From assembly GCF_001831495.1 (NCBI RefSeq), contig NZ_CP017689.1, forward strand, positions 3,472,001 through 3,536,000: a stretch of 64,000 bases of DNA. The letters run 5' to 3'. Position 1 is the first letter of the stretch. Every line of letters begins with the position of its first letter. This stretch comes from Thalassotalea crassostreae (lineage in GTDB: Bacteria; Pseudomonadota; Gammaproteobacteria; Enterobacterales; Alteromonadaceae). Below, in pieces: positions 22,705-33,405 of this stretch. The position numbers were made by a program, and so were the translations under genes. The notes beneath the pieces were generated by a model. The model had not been told where the DNA came from and ran no database searches. It saw only the letters and a program-made list of their open reading frames with translations.

Positions 22705-22963
22705 TTATTGTTATTGTTTATCCTATTTACATATCGACATATCTTTGTCTTTTTAGGGGGAACAAAGAAGTTCGATTTAGCAAATCTAGGTACCAACTGA
22801 CTTAACATTTGGTAATTTCAAATTTTGCTTGTTATACCAAATGCTTAAGCTTAACTTTACAGAGGTATTAACAACGAGCTTTTTAAGTATACACTATGAT
22901 TTTAACTTTGCTAATGAATAAGCATTTGAGCAAAATAAAATCGATTTATTTTAAGTATTTATC

Positions 22964-23908
22964 TTAGTTTTTCTCAATTTCAGCGACTTGAGATAAAATT
23001 TTCGACAAATTGCTGTCATCGCCAGTCGTTAACCAATTAAGGTTTGGCCAACTGCGTAACCAGGTTAATTGCCTTTTCGCCAATTGCCTTGTCGCACAAA
23101 CGCCACGAAATACCATTTCATCCCAATCAAATTCGCCACTTAAATGTTGCCACATTTGACGATAACCTACGCAACGAATCGATGGTAAATTTTCATGTAA
23201 ATCGTCACGTTGCATTAATTGCTCGACCTCATTTTTAAAGCCTTGTTCGAGCATTATGTTGTAACGTAACTCAATACGGTCATGCAATTCGCTGCGTTTT
23301 TTGGTGGTAATCGCAAACTGCAAAATATCACCAGTTAAGTGTTCGCCTTTAATTGCTTGCAACTCAGTTAGCGTTTTACCACTAACTCGATATACCTCTA
23401 ATGCTCGAGTTAATCGCTGAGAATCGTTTTCATTAATACGCTGAGCTGAAGTTGGATCAACGTCGGCTAACAACTGGTGAATATAATGCCACCCATGTTG
23501 TTCTGCGTCTTGTTCAATCACCGCACGTATATCACCATCTGCCGCGGGTAAAGGAGAAATACCTTCGATGAGACTCTTAAAGTACATCATGGTTCCGCCA
23601 ACGAGCACAGGAATTCGACCTTTTTTGCGACTTTCGTTAATTAAAGCCATGGCATCACGGCAAAAATCGGCAGCTGAATAGCTTTCAACAGGATCGATTA
23701 TATCAACTAACGCATGGGGATATTTGCTTAACTCTGCTTTTGTTGGCTTAGCTGAGCCAATATCCATGGTTTTATAAATCAGCGCTGAATCAACACTAAT
23801 AATGTCACAGGGCAAATGTTCACTTAAACCAAAAGCCAGATCAGTTTTACCTGAGGCAGTTGGCCCCATAATGCAAATCACTGGTGGTTGCTGGTTAGTA
23901 TTGCCCAT
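22964..23908 (-). CDS. miaA: tRNA dimethylallyltransferase
   Basis: Adds a dimethylallyl group to A37 of tRNAs reading UNN codons. The P-loop GPTASGKT is at 15-22; the catalytic Asp40 lies in [19 protein letters not shown], where E. coli has DSMQVYRG, a modest departure. R-Q-L-T-W-L-R near the C-terminus is typical. The 314-residue length fits (E. coli 316). It begins 9 nt after mutL and precedes hfq, as in E. coli. Confidence 0.96.
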   Translation of the reverse strand: MGNTNQQPPVICIMGPTASGKTDLAFGLSEHLPCDIISVDSALIYKTMDIGSAKPTKAELSKYPHALVDIIDPVESYSAADFCRDAMALINESRKKGRIPVLVGGTMMYFKSLIEGISPLPAADGDIRAVIEQDAEQHGWHYIHQLLADVDPTSAQRINENDSQRLTRALEVYRVSGKTLTELQAIKGEHLTGDILQFAITTKKRSELHDRIELRYNIMLEQGFKNEVEQLMQRDDLHENLPSIRCVGYRQMWQHLSGEFDWDEMVFRGVCATRQLAKRQLTWLRSWPNLNWLTTGDDSNLSKILSQVAEIEKN

Positions 23909-23917
23909 TAATGTAAT

Positions 23918-25825
23918 TTATTTGCCGTTTTCTAGTTGCTTGATACATGATGTGAGGTCCACATGCAGACAATTCAAGCGTAGATACTCAGAAAAATCAA
24001 AATTATTCAGTTGATTGGCATTAATTAGTAGTTGTGCGGCTTGATGCAACTCTAGCTTGCTTGGCAATTTCATCACCGCAAATGCTTCAATCCAGTTCTG
24101 CTCAGTAACTTCTTTGGCTTTCATCAACAAGGTTAAAAGTAAGTAAAAGCTTTCAGTTAAGTTTTGCTCTCGTAGTTGCGCAGGATATTGGCGAATAACA
24201 CAACTGGTTGTACTGGTAAGCTCTAGCGAAATTCCGGCATGATTAAATTGACTAATATGGGCATTAATAAAATCTACCTGCGTGCTATCTAAACTGATGC
24301 TTTGCGGCAATAACAATGGCTGAGATACGACTCCGCAGGAAAATGACTTTTGTAATTGTTGTTGATTAACCTCGACTAAAACTTGTTGTAAATTCAGGCA
24401 ACAAATACTGCTTTGCTCTCCTAGGTTCAAATCAATAAGCGCGACCCAATCAGAAACCATGCTAAGTAAACGATACGGCTGTTCTTTATTTCTATCTACA
24501 TAAGCATTACTCGGTACACTAGCAGGAGTGTGGTCATTTTCCGAAGGCAATATCTCGACCGTTTCAAGTAACGATTGATAATTTTCAACAGCTTGATTAG
24601 ACGGTTTACTTGCCCCTGACTTATAAGAGTTAATGCTGTTCGAACTATAGTTACGTGCGCCAGCATTGCTCTGTCCATAATTGTTTGATGCAGGACTTTG
24701 GCTTGGACGCAATTCACTGACATATTCCCGAGAATAGGTCTCACTATTAGTCACTGGTTGGTTATAACCATGCTGGTTTTGTCCTTCATCAACTATTGGC
24801 GTTTGCGGCTCTGAAACTATATTTTGCTGACAATTTTCCAATGTTTGTTCAATCGCACGACAAATAAAATCGTGGACTAAGCGGGCTTGATGAAAACGAA
24901 CTTCATGCTTTGCTGGATGCACATTAACATCCACTTCTCGATAATCAAGGTTGAAGAACAGAACAAATGCGGGATAACCATTATGATCTATACGATCGCT
25001 ATAAGCTTGACGTATCGCGTGATTAATTAACTTGTCACGCATCATTCGGCCATTAACGTAGCTATAACTTAAATCATTTTGGCTGCGCACAAAGCTTGGT
25101 TGGCCAATCCAGCCCCACAAATGAAATTCACCATGGTTAAATTCTAACGGCAGTGCATTATTAATAAAACTTTGACCGCAAACGGCCGCAATACGTTTTT
25201 CAATCTGCTTGTCAGTTTGTGCTCGGCGATATTGTCGAATGGTTTTGCCATTGTGAATTAACTGGAAGCCGATATCGAGTTTCGATAACGCTATACGGCG
25301 CACCACTTCATCAATATGACTGAACTCTGTTTTTTCAGTTCGCATAAATTTACGACGTGCAGGAGTATTAAAAAACAGATCTTCGACGTCGATTGATGTG
25401 CCATCAGGATGTGCCGCAGGTTTTACGTCTACAGTCATGTCACGACCAATAGCAACAGCTTGCCACGCGGCGTCTTGTTCCACTGGTTTTGAGGTCAATG
25501 ATAATCGTGCAACAGAACTAATACTGGCGAGCGCTTCACCGCGAAATCCTAGGGAATGAATAGATTCAAGATCATCGAGAGATTTGATTTTGCTGGTAGC
25601 GTGACGAGATAAAGCTAAGGTTAATTCATCTTTAACAATACCATGACCATTATCGGTTATTTTAATGCGTTTAGCGCCGCCTTTCTCAATGTCTATTACA
25701 ATATTGTTAGCGCCAGCATCAATGGCATTTTCAACCAACTCTTTGACTACCGATGCTGGTCGTTCAACCACTTCGCCTGCGGCTATTTGGTTTGCCAAAC
25801 GTGCTGGCAATACTTGAATTGTCAT
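23918..25825 (-). CDS. mutL: DNA mismatch repair protein MutL
   Basis: Links mismatch recognition by MutS to strand incision. The 635-residue product has a GHKL ATPase domain with ENAIDAGA (32-39), DNGHGI and [11 protein letters not shown] long polar linker rich in Ser/Asn/Gln spans about 345-445, and a C-terminal dimerisation domain follows. The endonuclease motif DQHAxxE of MutH-less bacteria is absent, so methyl-directed repair with MutH elsewhere in the genome is expected. The gene precedes miaA by 9 nt and follows amiB by 27 nt. Confidence 0.97.
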   Translation of the reverse strand: MTIQVLPARLANQIAAGEVVERPASVVKELVENAIDAGANNIVIDIEKGGAKRIKITDNGHGIVKDELTLALSRHATSKIKSLDDLESIHSLGFRGEALASISSVARLSLTSKPVEQDAAWQAVAIGRDMTVDVKPAAHPDGTSIDVEDLFFNTPARRKFMRTEKTEFSHIDEVVRRIALSKLDIGFQLIHNGKTIRQYRRAQTDKQIEKRIAAVCGQSFINNALPLEFNHGEFHLWGWIGQPSFVRSQNDLSYSYVNGRMMRDKLINHAIRQAYSDRIDHNGYPAFVLFFNLDYREVDVNVHPAKHEVRFHQARLVHDFICRAIEQTLENCQQNIVSEPQTPIVDEGQNQHGYNQPVTNSETYSREYVSELRPSQSPASNNYGQSNAGARNYSSNSINSYKSGASKPSNQAVENYQSLLETVEILPSENDHTPASVPSNAYVDRNKEQPYRLLSMVSDWVALIDLNLGEQSSICCLNLQQVLVEVNQQQLQKSFSCGVVSQPLLLPQSISLDSTQVDFINAHISQFNHAGISLELTSTTSCVIRQYPAQLREQNLTESFYLLLTLLMKAKEVTEQNWIEAFAVMKLPSKLELHQAAQLLINANQLNNFDFSEYLRLNCLHVDLTSCIKQLENGK

Positions 25826-25852
25826 GAATTTACCAATTAATTAAACGGTCGA

Positions 25853-27154
25853 TTATTTGGGAATTGTTAACGTCTGTCCTACACGAACAACATCAGTTTT
25901 GAGGTTATTTGCGAGCTTTAACTGTTTTACCGAAACTTTATATTTATGGGCGATCAGCGACAAAGATTCGCCACGAGAAATTTTATGTTTACTCGGTTTT
26001 AAGCTGGCCAGTAGACTGCCAGCAGGTGGGTATTTAACAAAGTAATTTTTCATACCCGTGAATATCGCGTTTGCTAGTTTTTTCTGATGCGTTGAGCTCA
26101 TTAAATTCTTAAAGTCATAAGAATTTGAAATAAAGCCAGTCTCAACTAACATTGACGGAATATCTGAAGACTTCAATACCGCTAGCGATGCATTCTGTGG
26201 CGTTGACTTATGCATCTTAGTTACTTTTTTCAATTCTAAAATGACATTGCGCGCCATCTGATCGCTAATTTCCAACGATTTATCTTTGGTTAAATCTGCT
26301 AAGAAGACCGCAAGATTATCGTCATTTGTTTTTTTAATTAATTCACCACCGCCACCAAGTAATTCGGAATTTTGCTCTCGACTACGCATCCATTTTGATA
26401 ATTCAGATTGAGCACGTGAGTCATTTACAATCCAAACCGAAGCGCCTCGAGGTTGTGAGGTACGGAATGCATCAGCATGGATAGACACTAAAAAATCTAC
26501 CTGTTTTTGACGGGCAATTTGGGTTCGTTTATTTAGATTCACAAAGTAGTCACCACCACGAACCATAACCGCGCGCATACCCGGCTCTTTGTTAACGATA
26601 GCTTCCAATCGTTTCGCGATACTTAAGGTGATTTTTTTCTCATAGGTACCATTTTTTGAAATAGAACCAGGATCTTCACCACCGTGTCCAGCATCAATGC
26701 CAATAATGACATCGCGCTTATTATCTTTTGGCTTATGGACAACAACAACTTTCTTAGCTTTATCTAATAAGTCGACTACTAAACGGTTACCATATGGACC
26801 AGTAGGCGCTAGAGGAAATATTGTTTCGGTATAGGCTGAATTTAAATCAAGTACAATTCGAGTGGAGTTTTTATATTTACCCGTACTGGTGCGAATGCGA
26901 TTGATACGGGTATCATTTTTGGCAAGATTCGCTAACGGCGCAACATTATTCGCGTTTTTAAAATCGATAACTAAGCGATTTGGGTTTGACAAGAAGAAGT
27001 AACTGTAATCAGGTTTTTCGGCCAAATCAAAAACAACACGAGTATTTTCTGGTGCAGGCCAAATACGAACACCTTCAATAACATTCGCCGCCCATGCTTT
27101 AGATAGCAAGGTCAGGCAAACAACGATAATTATGTTTAAACTTCTTATGCGCAT
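25853..27154 (-). CDS. amiB: N-acetylmuramoyl-L-alanine amidase AmiB, with LysM domain
   Basis: Cleaves septal peptidoglycan to separate daughter cells. The 433-residue product has a signal peptide (about 1-22), an AMIN domain (about 25-130), a zinc amidase_3 domain starting GIDAGHGGEDPG with zinc ligand His157, and a C-terminal LysM repeat (about 389-432) ending VGQTLTIPK. AmiB is autoinhibited in E. coli and activated by EnvC; an EnvC homologue is encoded at 40108. It lies between tsaE and mutL. Confidence 0.96.
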   Translation of the reverse strand: MRIRSLNIIIVVCLTLLSKAWAANVIEGVRIWPAPENTRVVFDLAEKPDYSYFFLSNPNRLVIDFKNANNVAPLANLAKNDTRINRIRTSTGKYKNSTRIVLDLNSAYTETIFPLAPTGPYGNRLVVDLLDKAKKVVVVHKPKDNKRDVIIGIDAGHGGEDPGSISKNGTYEKKITLSIAKRLEAIVNKEPGMRAVMVRGGDYFVNLNKRTQIARQKQVDFLVSIHADAFRTSQPRGASVWIVNDSRAQSELSKWMRSREQNSELLGGGGELIKKTNDDNLAVFLADLTKDKSLEISDQMARNVILELKKVTKMHKSTPQNASLAVLKSSDIPSMLVETGFISNSYDFKNLMSSTHQKKLANAIFTGMKNYFVKYPPAGSLLASLKPSKHKISRGESLSLIAHKYKVSVKQLKLANNLKTDVVRVGQTLTIPK

Positions 27155-27198
27155 AAATGTACAACAGCCTTTCTAGGCTTATCATTCTCTTGATTTTA

Positions 27199-27666
27199 TT
27201 ATAATTGGTTTACTATTTGCTCACCGACAGCAGTTACCGCCACTAATTCGATCAGCCTTTGTTCATCACTATACGTTAAATTAATGATAATATCTTGTTT
27301 TGGCAACACTCCAATGCCTTTTTCTGGCCATTCAATAAAACAACAGCATTTGCTGGCAAAGTAATCACGGATCCCCATAAATTCGAGTTCTTCTGGATCT
27401 GCCAAGCGATACAAATCAAAATGGTAAACATTGTAATCATCAAGCTCGTAAGGCTCTACTAGAGTGTAGGTTGGGCTCTTAACATTACCAACATGTCCCA
27501 TACCTTGCACAAAACCACGTGTTAGCGTCGTTTTACCAGCACCTAAGTCGCCATTTAAAAATACGATTAGTGATGATAACTGCTGATTTTTAGTAATACT
27601 TGCTAAACGTTTACCCATTGCAATAGTTGCAGCTTCGTCGACAAGTGTTAATGTTATTTTTTTCAT
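27199..27666 (-). CDS. tsaE: tRNA t6A-modification ATPase TsaE
   Basis: ATPase of the TsaBDE complex that makes threonylcarbamoyl-A37 in tRNA. The Walker A motif GDLGAGKTT is at 39-47, followed by SPTYTLVEPYE and YHFDLYRL, both diagnostic. The 155-residue length is standard. It starts directly after the nnr stop with no gap. Confidence 0.96.
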   Translation of the reverse strand: MKKITLTLVDEAATIAMGKRLASITKNQQLSSLIVFLNGDLGAGKTTLTRGFVQGMGHVGNVKSPTYTLVEPYELDDYNVYHFDLYRLADPEELEFMGIRDYFASKCCCFIEWPEKGIGVLPKQDIIINLTYSDEQRLIELVAVTAVGEQIVNQL

Positions 27667-29256
27667 TTACTTCTTTTCATCTATTTGATTTACCAAAAAT
27701 CTCAAAGGGCCAAATAAGTCGCTGGCCAACATGCCTTTGATGCCATTTTCAGCAGCAATATCTGCGGCTTTTCCATGGATAAATACCGCACAACAGGCGG
27801 CATCAAAGTTATTATTTAATTGTAATATTAAAGCGCCAAGGATGCCAGAGAGAACATCCCCCATACCTCCGACTGCCATCCCCTCATTGCCACTGGTATT
27901 TATATTAGTTTGAACACCATTACTAACAATGGTTCCCGGCCCCTTTAAAACGCATACACCACCATAACGCAGGGCAATTTTTTTCACCGCGCTAAAGCGG
28001 TCAAATTCAATATCTTTGACACTAACATTTAATAGCCTCGCTGCCTCACCAGAATGTGGTGTTAGTATCCAATTATCAGATCTATGATCAGTTTGAGCGA
28101 GTAAATTTAAACCGTCGGCATCGACAACCATAGGAATGTTTCTTTGTTCATGGAGAGCAATAGCAAAATCAAAATGTTGCTGACCATAACGCCCAGTTCC
28201 AAGACCAGGTCCTAAAACCAAGACATCGACTTTCGCAATTTTAGCCTCTAAATCTTGATTAATCATATTTGTATTTTGATTGAGCGCACTTGTTTCAATC
28301 GACTCCTGCGCTATTGTACCTTGACCGAGAGTGAGCAACATTAATTCTGGTCTATTGGCTGCCACCAATAATTGATTTTCCTGATGACAAGTTACCGCAA
28401 CTAAGCCAGCACCGGCACGTAAGGCAGCTTCAGCGCTTAAACGAATCGCACCGGCCATCGATTTATCACCGCCAATGGCATAGACAAAACCACTTGAACC
28501 TTTGTGTGAACATGAATTTCTTGCGATTAGCTTAGGGCATGAGTTGTTATTAATAATTAAGCTATCAGCGGCAATATTTTCAGCGAAAAGTTTGTCAATT
28601 TTCAAGCCAGCTAAAAAGATATCACCACAATATTGCTTTGCTTGCCCTGTGAGCATGCCTTGTTTAATGGCGATGAAAGTAACCGTTACATCGGCTTTAA
28701 TACAATGTCCTAATGGATTGCCGGTATTAGCATCCAATCCAGATGGTAGATCAACCGATATAATCGGAAGTTTTTGACTTGTAGCAACAGCATTTATTTG
28801 CTCTATCACTTCGCCATAATTAGCTCTTACCGAACCAACGATACCGGTACCTAATAAGGCATCGACAATAACTAAATCATGATCCAGTTCGAGCGTTGAT
28901 AACTGGCTAAAATGGCCGCCACATTCAACATATTTTTGCAAAGCAATATCGGCGTTACCTTGATAGTTTTCAATATCAGTTAGAGCCAGTACTTGCACTT
29001 TGAAACCATGCTCTATTGCTAACCGAGCGACAACAAAACCATCGCCAGCGTTATTGCCACTGCCACAAAGCACCACTATTGATGTTGTTTTAGACCAGCG
29101 CTGCCTTAGCAATGCAAATGCTGCAGCACCTGCCAATTCCATCAATTGGTACATTTCAATGGCGGCTAATTTGGCAATTGCCCGTTCATTTGTTGCCACT
29201 GATTCCGCCCGATAAGCGTTTCGTGCTATGCTTTTACCTAACTCTACTGATATCAT
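27667..29256 (-). CDS. nnr: Bifunctional NAD(P)H-hydrate epimerase / ADP-dependent dehydratase
   Basis: Repairs hydrated NAD(P)H. The N-terminal YjeF epimerase domain carries GSGNNAGDG (65-73). The C-terminal kinase-like dehydratase domain carries GNEGMAVGGMGDVLSG. The 529-residue length covers both halves. The ATG at 29256 is preferred, with AAGG 8 nt upstream, over an in-frame TTG at 29265. It is the first gene of the minus-strand cluster and diverges from queG with only 49 nt between the starts. Confidence 0.95.
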   Translation of the reverse strand: MISVELGKSIARNAYRAESVATNERAIAKLAAIEMYQLMELAGAAAFALLRQRWSKTTSIVVLCGSGNNAGDGFVVARLAIEHGFKVQVLALTDIENYQGNADIALQKYVECGGHFSQLSTLELDHDLVIVDALLGTGIVGSVRANYGEVIEQINAVATSQKLPIISVDLPSGLDANTGNPLGHCIKADVTVTFIAIKQGMLTGQAKQYCGDIFLAGLKIDKLFAENIAADSLIINNNSCPKLIARNSCSHKGSSGFVYAIGGDKSMAGAIRLSAEAALRAGAGLVAVTCHQENQLLVAANRPELMLLTLGQGTIAQESIETSALNQNTNMINQDLEAKIAKVDVLVLGPGLGTGRYGQQHFDFAIALHEQRNIPMVVDADGLNLLAQTDHRSDNWILTPHSGEAARLLNVSVKDIEFDRFSAVKKIALRYGGVCVLKGPGTIVSNGVQTNINTSGNEGMAVGGMGDVLSGILGALILQLNNNFDAACCAVFIHGKAADIAAENGIKGMLASDLFGPLRFLVNQIDEKK

Positions 29257-29305
29257 CTTTAACAACCTTATCTCGGGGCCTTATCTTTGGCTAACTTATT
29301 GAAAA

Positions 29306-30454
29306 ATGAATAACAACGACTCTATTAACTATCAGGAATTACTCGAAAAAATCAAGCTTTGGGCAACAGAATTTGGCTTTGCTGATGTTGGAATTAGTGA
29401 CGTTGACCTGAAAGACCATGAAGCCGCATTACAGTCATGGATAGATAATGGCTATCACGGTGAAATGGATTATATGGCCCGACATGAAATGATGCGCGCT
29501 CGTCCAGATGAATTATTGCCAGGTACGCTGCGCGTTATTTCAGTACGCCTCGACTATTTGCCGACAGATGCTTGTTTTGCCAAAGTATTAAAACAGCCTA
29601 AACATGCATTCATTTCCCGTTATGCCTTAGGTCGAGACTACCACAAGTTAATGCGTAATCGACTGCAAAAGTTAGGACAGAAAATAGAACAATATTGCCA
29701 CTCTCTGAATTATCGACCATTTGTTGATTCAGCCCCAGTACTGGAGCGTCCTCTAGCAGAAAAGGCAGGTCTAGGTTGGGTTGGAAAACACACGTTATTA
29801 CTGAATAAAGGCGCTGGTTCATGGTTCTTTTTAGGGGAGTTATTGGTTGATATTCCCTTGCCAATGGATAAGCCATTAAAGAATGAGTGCGGTAGTTGTG
29901 TTGCCTGCATTACCATTTGCCCAACTAAAGCCATTGTCGAGCCCTATGTGGTTGATGCGAGACGATGCATTTCTTATTTAACAATCGAATTGCGTGACGC
30001 GATACCTGAAGAGTTTAGATCCCTCATCGGTAATAGAATATACGGTTGTGATGATTGTCAGCTAATTTGCCCTTGGAATCGATATGCCGAATTATCTGTA
30101 GAGCAAGACTTTCAAGCGAGAAATCGCTTTAACGATATCACACTTTTAGAACTATTTTCTTGGACTGAGCCACAGTTCCTTGAATTTACCCAAGGCTCGC
30201 CGATTCGACGTATTGGTTTTGATTGCTGGCAGCGAAATATCGCAGTGGCATTAGGAAATGCGCCATATGATAAGGATATTGTTGCCGCGCTAACTGAAAA
30301 AGCTACATCGGCGTCTAGTATGGTTAAAGAACATATAGATTGGGCATTAACGCAAATGGATGATAGGCGTCGGCAGTTAGATAGCATACCTAATGAACGC
30401 CTTACCCAAAGATTAATCAGAACGATTGAAAAAGGTTTGCCTAGAGATGCTTAG
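29306..30454 (+). CDS. queG: Epoxyqueuosine reductase
   Basis: Cobalamin-dependent iron-sulfur enzyme for the last step of queuosine synthesis in tRNA. The 382-residue product has two [4Fe-4S] cysteine sets: C195-C198-C201-C205 (CGSCVACITICP) and C248-C251-C255 (CDDCQLICPW) with C221. The likely catalytic Asp141 lies in FVDSAPVLERPLAEKAGLGWVGKH. HEAT-like helices follow. Divergence from nnr is as in E. coli (yjeS/yjeF). Confidence 0.97.
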   Translation: MNNNDSINYQELLEKIKLWATEFGFADVGISDVDLKDHEAALQSWIDNGYHGEMDYMARHEMMRARPDELLPGTLRVISVRLDYLPTDACFAKVLKQPKHAFISRYALGRDYHKLMRNRLQKLGQKIEQYCHSLNYRPFVDSAPVLERPLAEKAGLGWVGKHTLLLNKGAGSWFFLGELLVDIPLPMDKPLKNECGSCVACITICPTKAIVEPYVVDARRCISYLTIELRDAIPEEFRSLIGNRIYGCDDCQLICPWNRYAELSVEQDFQARNRFNDITLLELFSWTEPQFLEFTQGSPIRRIGFDCWQRNIAVALGNAPYDKDIVAALTEKATSASSMVKEHIDWALTQMDDRRRQLDSIPNERLTQRLIRTIEKGLPRDA

Positions 30455-30475
30455 GTTTTGACCTTAATTGCCAGC

Positions 30476-30501
30476 TTGGGACCAAAACTTTTTGGCCCCA
30501 A
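30476..30501. terminator. Probable terminator between queG and the LTXXQ gene
   Basis: A 12-position stem (TTGGG, one mismatch, CCAAAA against TTTTGG, C, CCCAA) with a minimal loop lies between these two convergent genes. A T-rich stretch is built into the right arm. Moderate strength. Confidence 0.5.
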
Positions 30502-30546
30502 AAATCAAAGCTTCACTCCCGTCCTACAGGTTGCTAGCATTATCAT

Positions 30547-31014
30547 TTAAATTGCCGTTTGTTCTTTTTTCTTTGCTCTTTCTGTTTTCTTTTTTTGCAT
30601 TTTTTGTTTGCGTGCATCAGCCATTTCAGCCATCTTTTGCTTCTGTTCAGCAGTTAGCACTTGATACATTTCATGCATGCTTTTTGCTTTAATTAGTCCA
30701 AGCTTTTGCATTTTAACTGCTTGTCTTGATTGCAACGCTTTAAACGCTAGTTCATCGAATGTATCAGCATGAATTATTGCTTTCATTTGTTCTTTGCTTT
30801 GATCTTGTCCATCATTCAGCGCTTTCATTTGTTCTTTCTGCGCTTTCATGATGTCCTTCACTTGCTGTTTTTGCTCTTCACTTAAGTCAAGCTTAGAAAA
30901 CATCATGCGAACAGGGTTGTCCATTTTTCCACGGTGTTTGCCCTTTTGATCTTTAGCAACACTCGAAAACGATACACAAACAAGAGTAAACATAACTAAA
31001 ATTAGCTTTTTCAT
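30547..31014 (-). CDS. LTXXQ-motif periplasmic protein, CpxP/Spy-like
   Basis: A 155-residue protein with a signal peptide (about 1-20). Two LTXXQ-type motifs are present, LSEEQ (near 49) and LTAEQ (near 121), within long helices, followed by a very basic Lys/Gln/Glu tail (about 130-155). Such proteins are periplasmic chaperones or, for CpxP, inhibitors of the CpxA kinase. The gene is divergent from cpxRA, as cpxP is in E. coli, and a CpxR-box pair lies between. CpxP function is likely but cannot be proven from sequence. Confidence 0.85.
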   Translation of the reverse strand: MKKLILVMFTLVCVSFSSVAKDQKGKHRGKMDNPVRMMFSKLDLSEEQKQQVKDIMKAQKEQMKALNDGQDQSKEQMKAIIHADTFDELAFKALQSRQAVKMQKLGLIKAKSMHEMYQVLTAEQKQKMAEMADARKQKMQKKKTERAKKKEQTAI

Positions 31015-31084
31015 AATGATTTTCCTTTGTTAATTAGTTACATTAAGCATATATCAAGGCAATGCAAATAAGTGCAATGCTTGT

Positions 31085-31100
31085 GTAAAGATTGCGTAAA
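31085..31100. promoter_or_regulatory. Candidate CpxR box between the CpxP-like gene and cpxRA
   Basis: GTAAA at 31085-31089 and GTAAA at 31096-31100, start-to-start 11 bp, close to the known CpxR consensus of two GTAAA half-sites. Location between cpxP-like and cpxR genes suggests autoregulation of both. Confidence 0.65.
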
Positions 31101-31180
31101 AGCAAAGTTTTAAAGCTATTATCGTCATATTATTACTGGTAATTGAAATCAAAAACGACTGCTCGGTATGGGACTAACAG

Positions 31181-31873
31181 ATGAATAAACAACTTTTAAT
31201 AATTGATGATGATAACGAATTAGTAGAACTTCTATCTGAATATTTAGGCAGTGAAGGCTATGATGTTACCTCTTGTTTAGACGGGTTGTCTGGCTTAGAA
31301 CAAGCAAAAAAACAAAGTTACGACTTAATATTACTTGATGTAATGATGCCTGGACTCAACGGTTTTGAAGTATTGAAAGCATTAGGCGATAATTTTTCAA
31401 CACCAGTATTAATGTTAACTGCTAAAGATGATGACTACGATAAAATACTTGGTCTTGAACTTGGAGCCGACGATTATCTTTCTAAACCATATAATCCAAA
31501 AGAACTACTTGCCAGAATAAAAGCAATTATTAGACGAATTGATATTATCTCTAGTAAATCTAATGCCGAAGAGTTATTGATAAACCAAATTGAATTAAAT
31601 TGTTCTACTAGACAAGTGATGTCCAATAAAAAACCAGTTTCTCTCACTGGTACAGAGTTTGAAATTTTGCATCTATTAATGTCTAACGTAAATCAAGTTG
31701 TCAGCAAAGAGCAATTAAGTGAAGAAGTCCTACATCGACCAATTTCGAGTTATGATCGCAGTATTGATATGCATATATCTAACATTCGCCGCAAAATAGG
31801 TGACAATGGCAAAGAAGAAAAAATTAAAACAATTCGTGCTGTTGGTTATATTTTTATGCGTGGCGATAGCTAA
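31181..31873 (+). CDS. cpxR: Response regulator CpxR
   Basis: OmpR-type regulator of the envelope stress response. The receiver domain has Asp53 as phosphoacceptor (LLDVMMPGLNG), Asp10-Asp11, Thr80 and Lys102. The C-terminal winged helix (about 130-228) includes RSIDMHISNIRRKIG. The length of 230 is as in E. coli (232). The stop codon overlaps the cpxA start (TAATG), and the CpxP-like gene is divergent. CpxR, rather than another OmpR regulator, is deduced mainly from the pldB, fieF and CpxP-like neighbours. Confidence 0.92.
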   Translation: MNKQLLIIDDDNELVELLSEYLGSEGYDVTSCLDGLSGLEQAKKQSYDLILLDVMMPGLNGFEVLKALGDNFSTPVLMLTAKDDDYDKILGLELGADDYLSKPYNPKELLARIKAIIRRIDIISSKSNAEELLINQIELNCSTRQVMSNKKPVSLTGTEFEILHLLMSNVNQVVSKEQLSEEVLHRPISSYDRSIDMHISNIRRKIGDNGKEEKIKTIRAVGYIFMRGDS

Positions 31874-33279
31874 TGTTTAATTCAAGAAAGCTAATATCGA
31901 GTTTAAGCCTAAAAATCTTTTTTGGTTTTTGGTTAATGGCGCTTATTGCCATTACCTCGACACGTTGGATTTCTTCGCAATTTAGAGACGTGGAAAAGGT
32001 TCGCGCCCTGCCCGTTCAAAAGCAGCAACCATTTATCAAAGCAAAAAATCGACTAATCAAACAGACAGCCAACAATAAAGTACCCCTGAGTAAGCAGATC
32101 AATCCTAAAAACAAACGTTTGCCGAAAGAAATTTGGATTAAATCGATGCAAAACAAAGAGATCTTTACCAACTCTGCTTTTGCTAAACCTGATATTTTTA
32201 AGCATGTTAATGAACATGCCTTTGAAACCCCAGTGATTCTAAGAATTCGCGGCTATGAATTAGCAGGCCCATTTAAATTGAATTTGCGCAATCGTGATTA
32301 TCAAATGTTTTTTGGCAAGCAAATAAAGAATAAAGATATGGCAGGGCTTTGGACAGGGATGCCTTTAGAAATTCGTGTATTAACGGCCGTTGTTGTCACT
32401 GGTATTCTCGCCTGGATATTATCTTGGTATATCACTAGGCCACTAAATCGCCTTACACAAGCCAGTAATCATTTTGGTAAAGGTCAGCTTCACACGCGAG
32501 TCGTTAGCATTGCAAACCGAAATGACGAAGTTGGTCAACTAGCCAAGGCGTTTAACCAAATGGCTGAACGAATTCAATCGACCTTAACCTCCCAGCAGCG
32601 ATTATTAGGTGATGTTTCCCATGAATTAAGATCGCCATTAACTCGGCTACAATTAGCGTTATCGCTCGCCCAAAAAGTAGATAACAAACCAGCCGAATTA
32701 GAAAAATACTTTCAACGATTTGATCTAGAATTAGATCGACTCGAACAGATGATTGCTCAAGCTTTAAGGCTGTCAAAGTTAGAGAATGATTTGCAACAAC
32801 TAAATGCTACGGTTACTGATATTGGCACTCTCATTGAAAATATAATTAGTGACAACGCCATTAGCATCGAACAAAAGAAGCTTTCAGTAACTTATTTGCC
32901 TAATACTAAAATATCTCTTGATGTTGATGTCATGTTATTAAGAAGTGCAATTGAAAACCTTGTTACTAATGCGATTCGTTACAGCCCTAAAGAGAGTGAA
33001 ATCACCATTGAGTTAAGCCGAGAGAAAGATGAAATTTCGATTAGCGTTGCAGACCAAGGAGATGGTGTTAGTAGTGAGCATTTAGAGGATATATTTAAAC
33101 CGTTTTATCGTACTTCTTTAGCTCGAGACCGGGTTAGCGGTGGTACTGGGTTAGGATTAGCAATTGCAAGCAAAGCCGTTACCGCTCATGGCGGACGTAT
33201 TAGTGCAAAACCGGCGAATGAAGATTCTGAAAAGCCTGGTTTGATTGTTACCATTGTATTGCCTATTCTAAATACATAA
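31873..33279 (+). CDS. cpxA: Sensor histidine kinase CpxA
   Basis: Inner-membrane sensor of envelope stress that phosphorylates CpxR. The 468-residue product has membrane segments at about 13-31 and 169-186 with a periplasmic sensor between them, a HAMP domain (about 187-240) and the phosphoacceptor His250 in SHELRSPLTRL. The ATPase domain carries NLVTNAIRYSP, DQGDGV and GGTGLGLAIA. It is translationally coupled to cpxR. Confidence 0.94.
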   Translation: MFNSRKLISSLSLKIFFGFWLMALIAITSTRWISSQFRDVEKVRALPVQKQQPFIKAKNRLIKQTANNKVPLSKQINPKNKRLPKEIWIKSMQNKEIFTNSAFAKPDIFKHVNEHAFETPVILRIRGYELAGPFKLNLRNRDYQMFFGKQIKNKDMAGLWTGMPLEIRVLTAVVVTGILAWILSWYITRPLNRLTQASNHFGKGQLHTRVVSIANRNDEVGQLAKAFNQMAERIQSTLTSQQRLLGDVSHELRSPLTRLQLALSLAQKVDNKPAELEKYFQRFDLELDRLEQMIAQALRLSKLENDLQQLNATVTDIGTLIENIISDNAISIEQKKLSVTYLPNTKISLDVDVMLLRSAIENLVTNAIRYSPKESEITIELSREKDEISISVADQGDGVSSEHLEDIFKPFYRTSLARDRVSGGTGLGLAIASKAVTAHGGRISAKPANEDSEKPGLIVTIVLPILNT

Positions 33280-33405
33280 ACAAGTGTTTTTTATAATCAT
33301 AAATAACAACATACTTGGCGACATTCTTAACCTCTTTCACTAAAGGTTAGATATTTCTATTCGCCGTATTATATTCATTGCGTAAAACCAGGATTTTTCA
33401 GCAGT

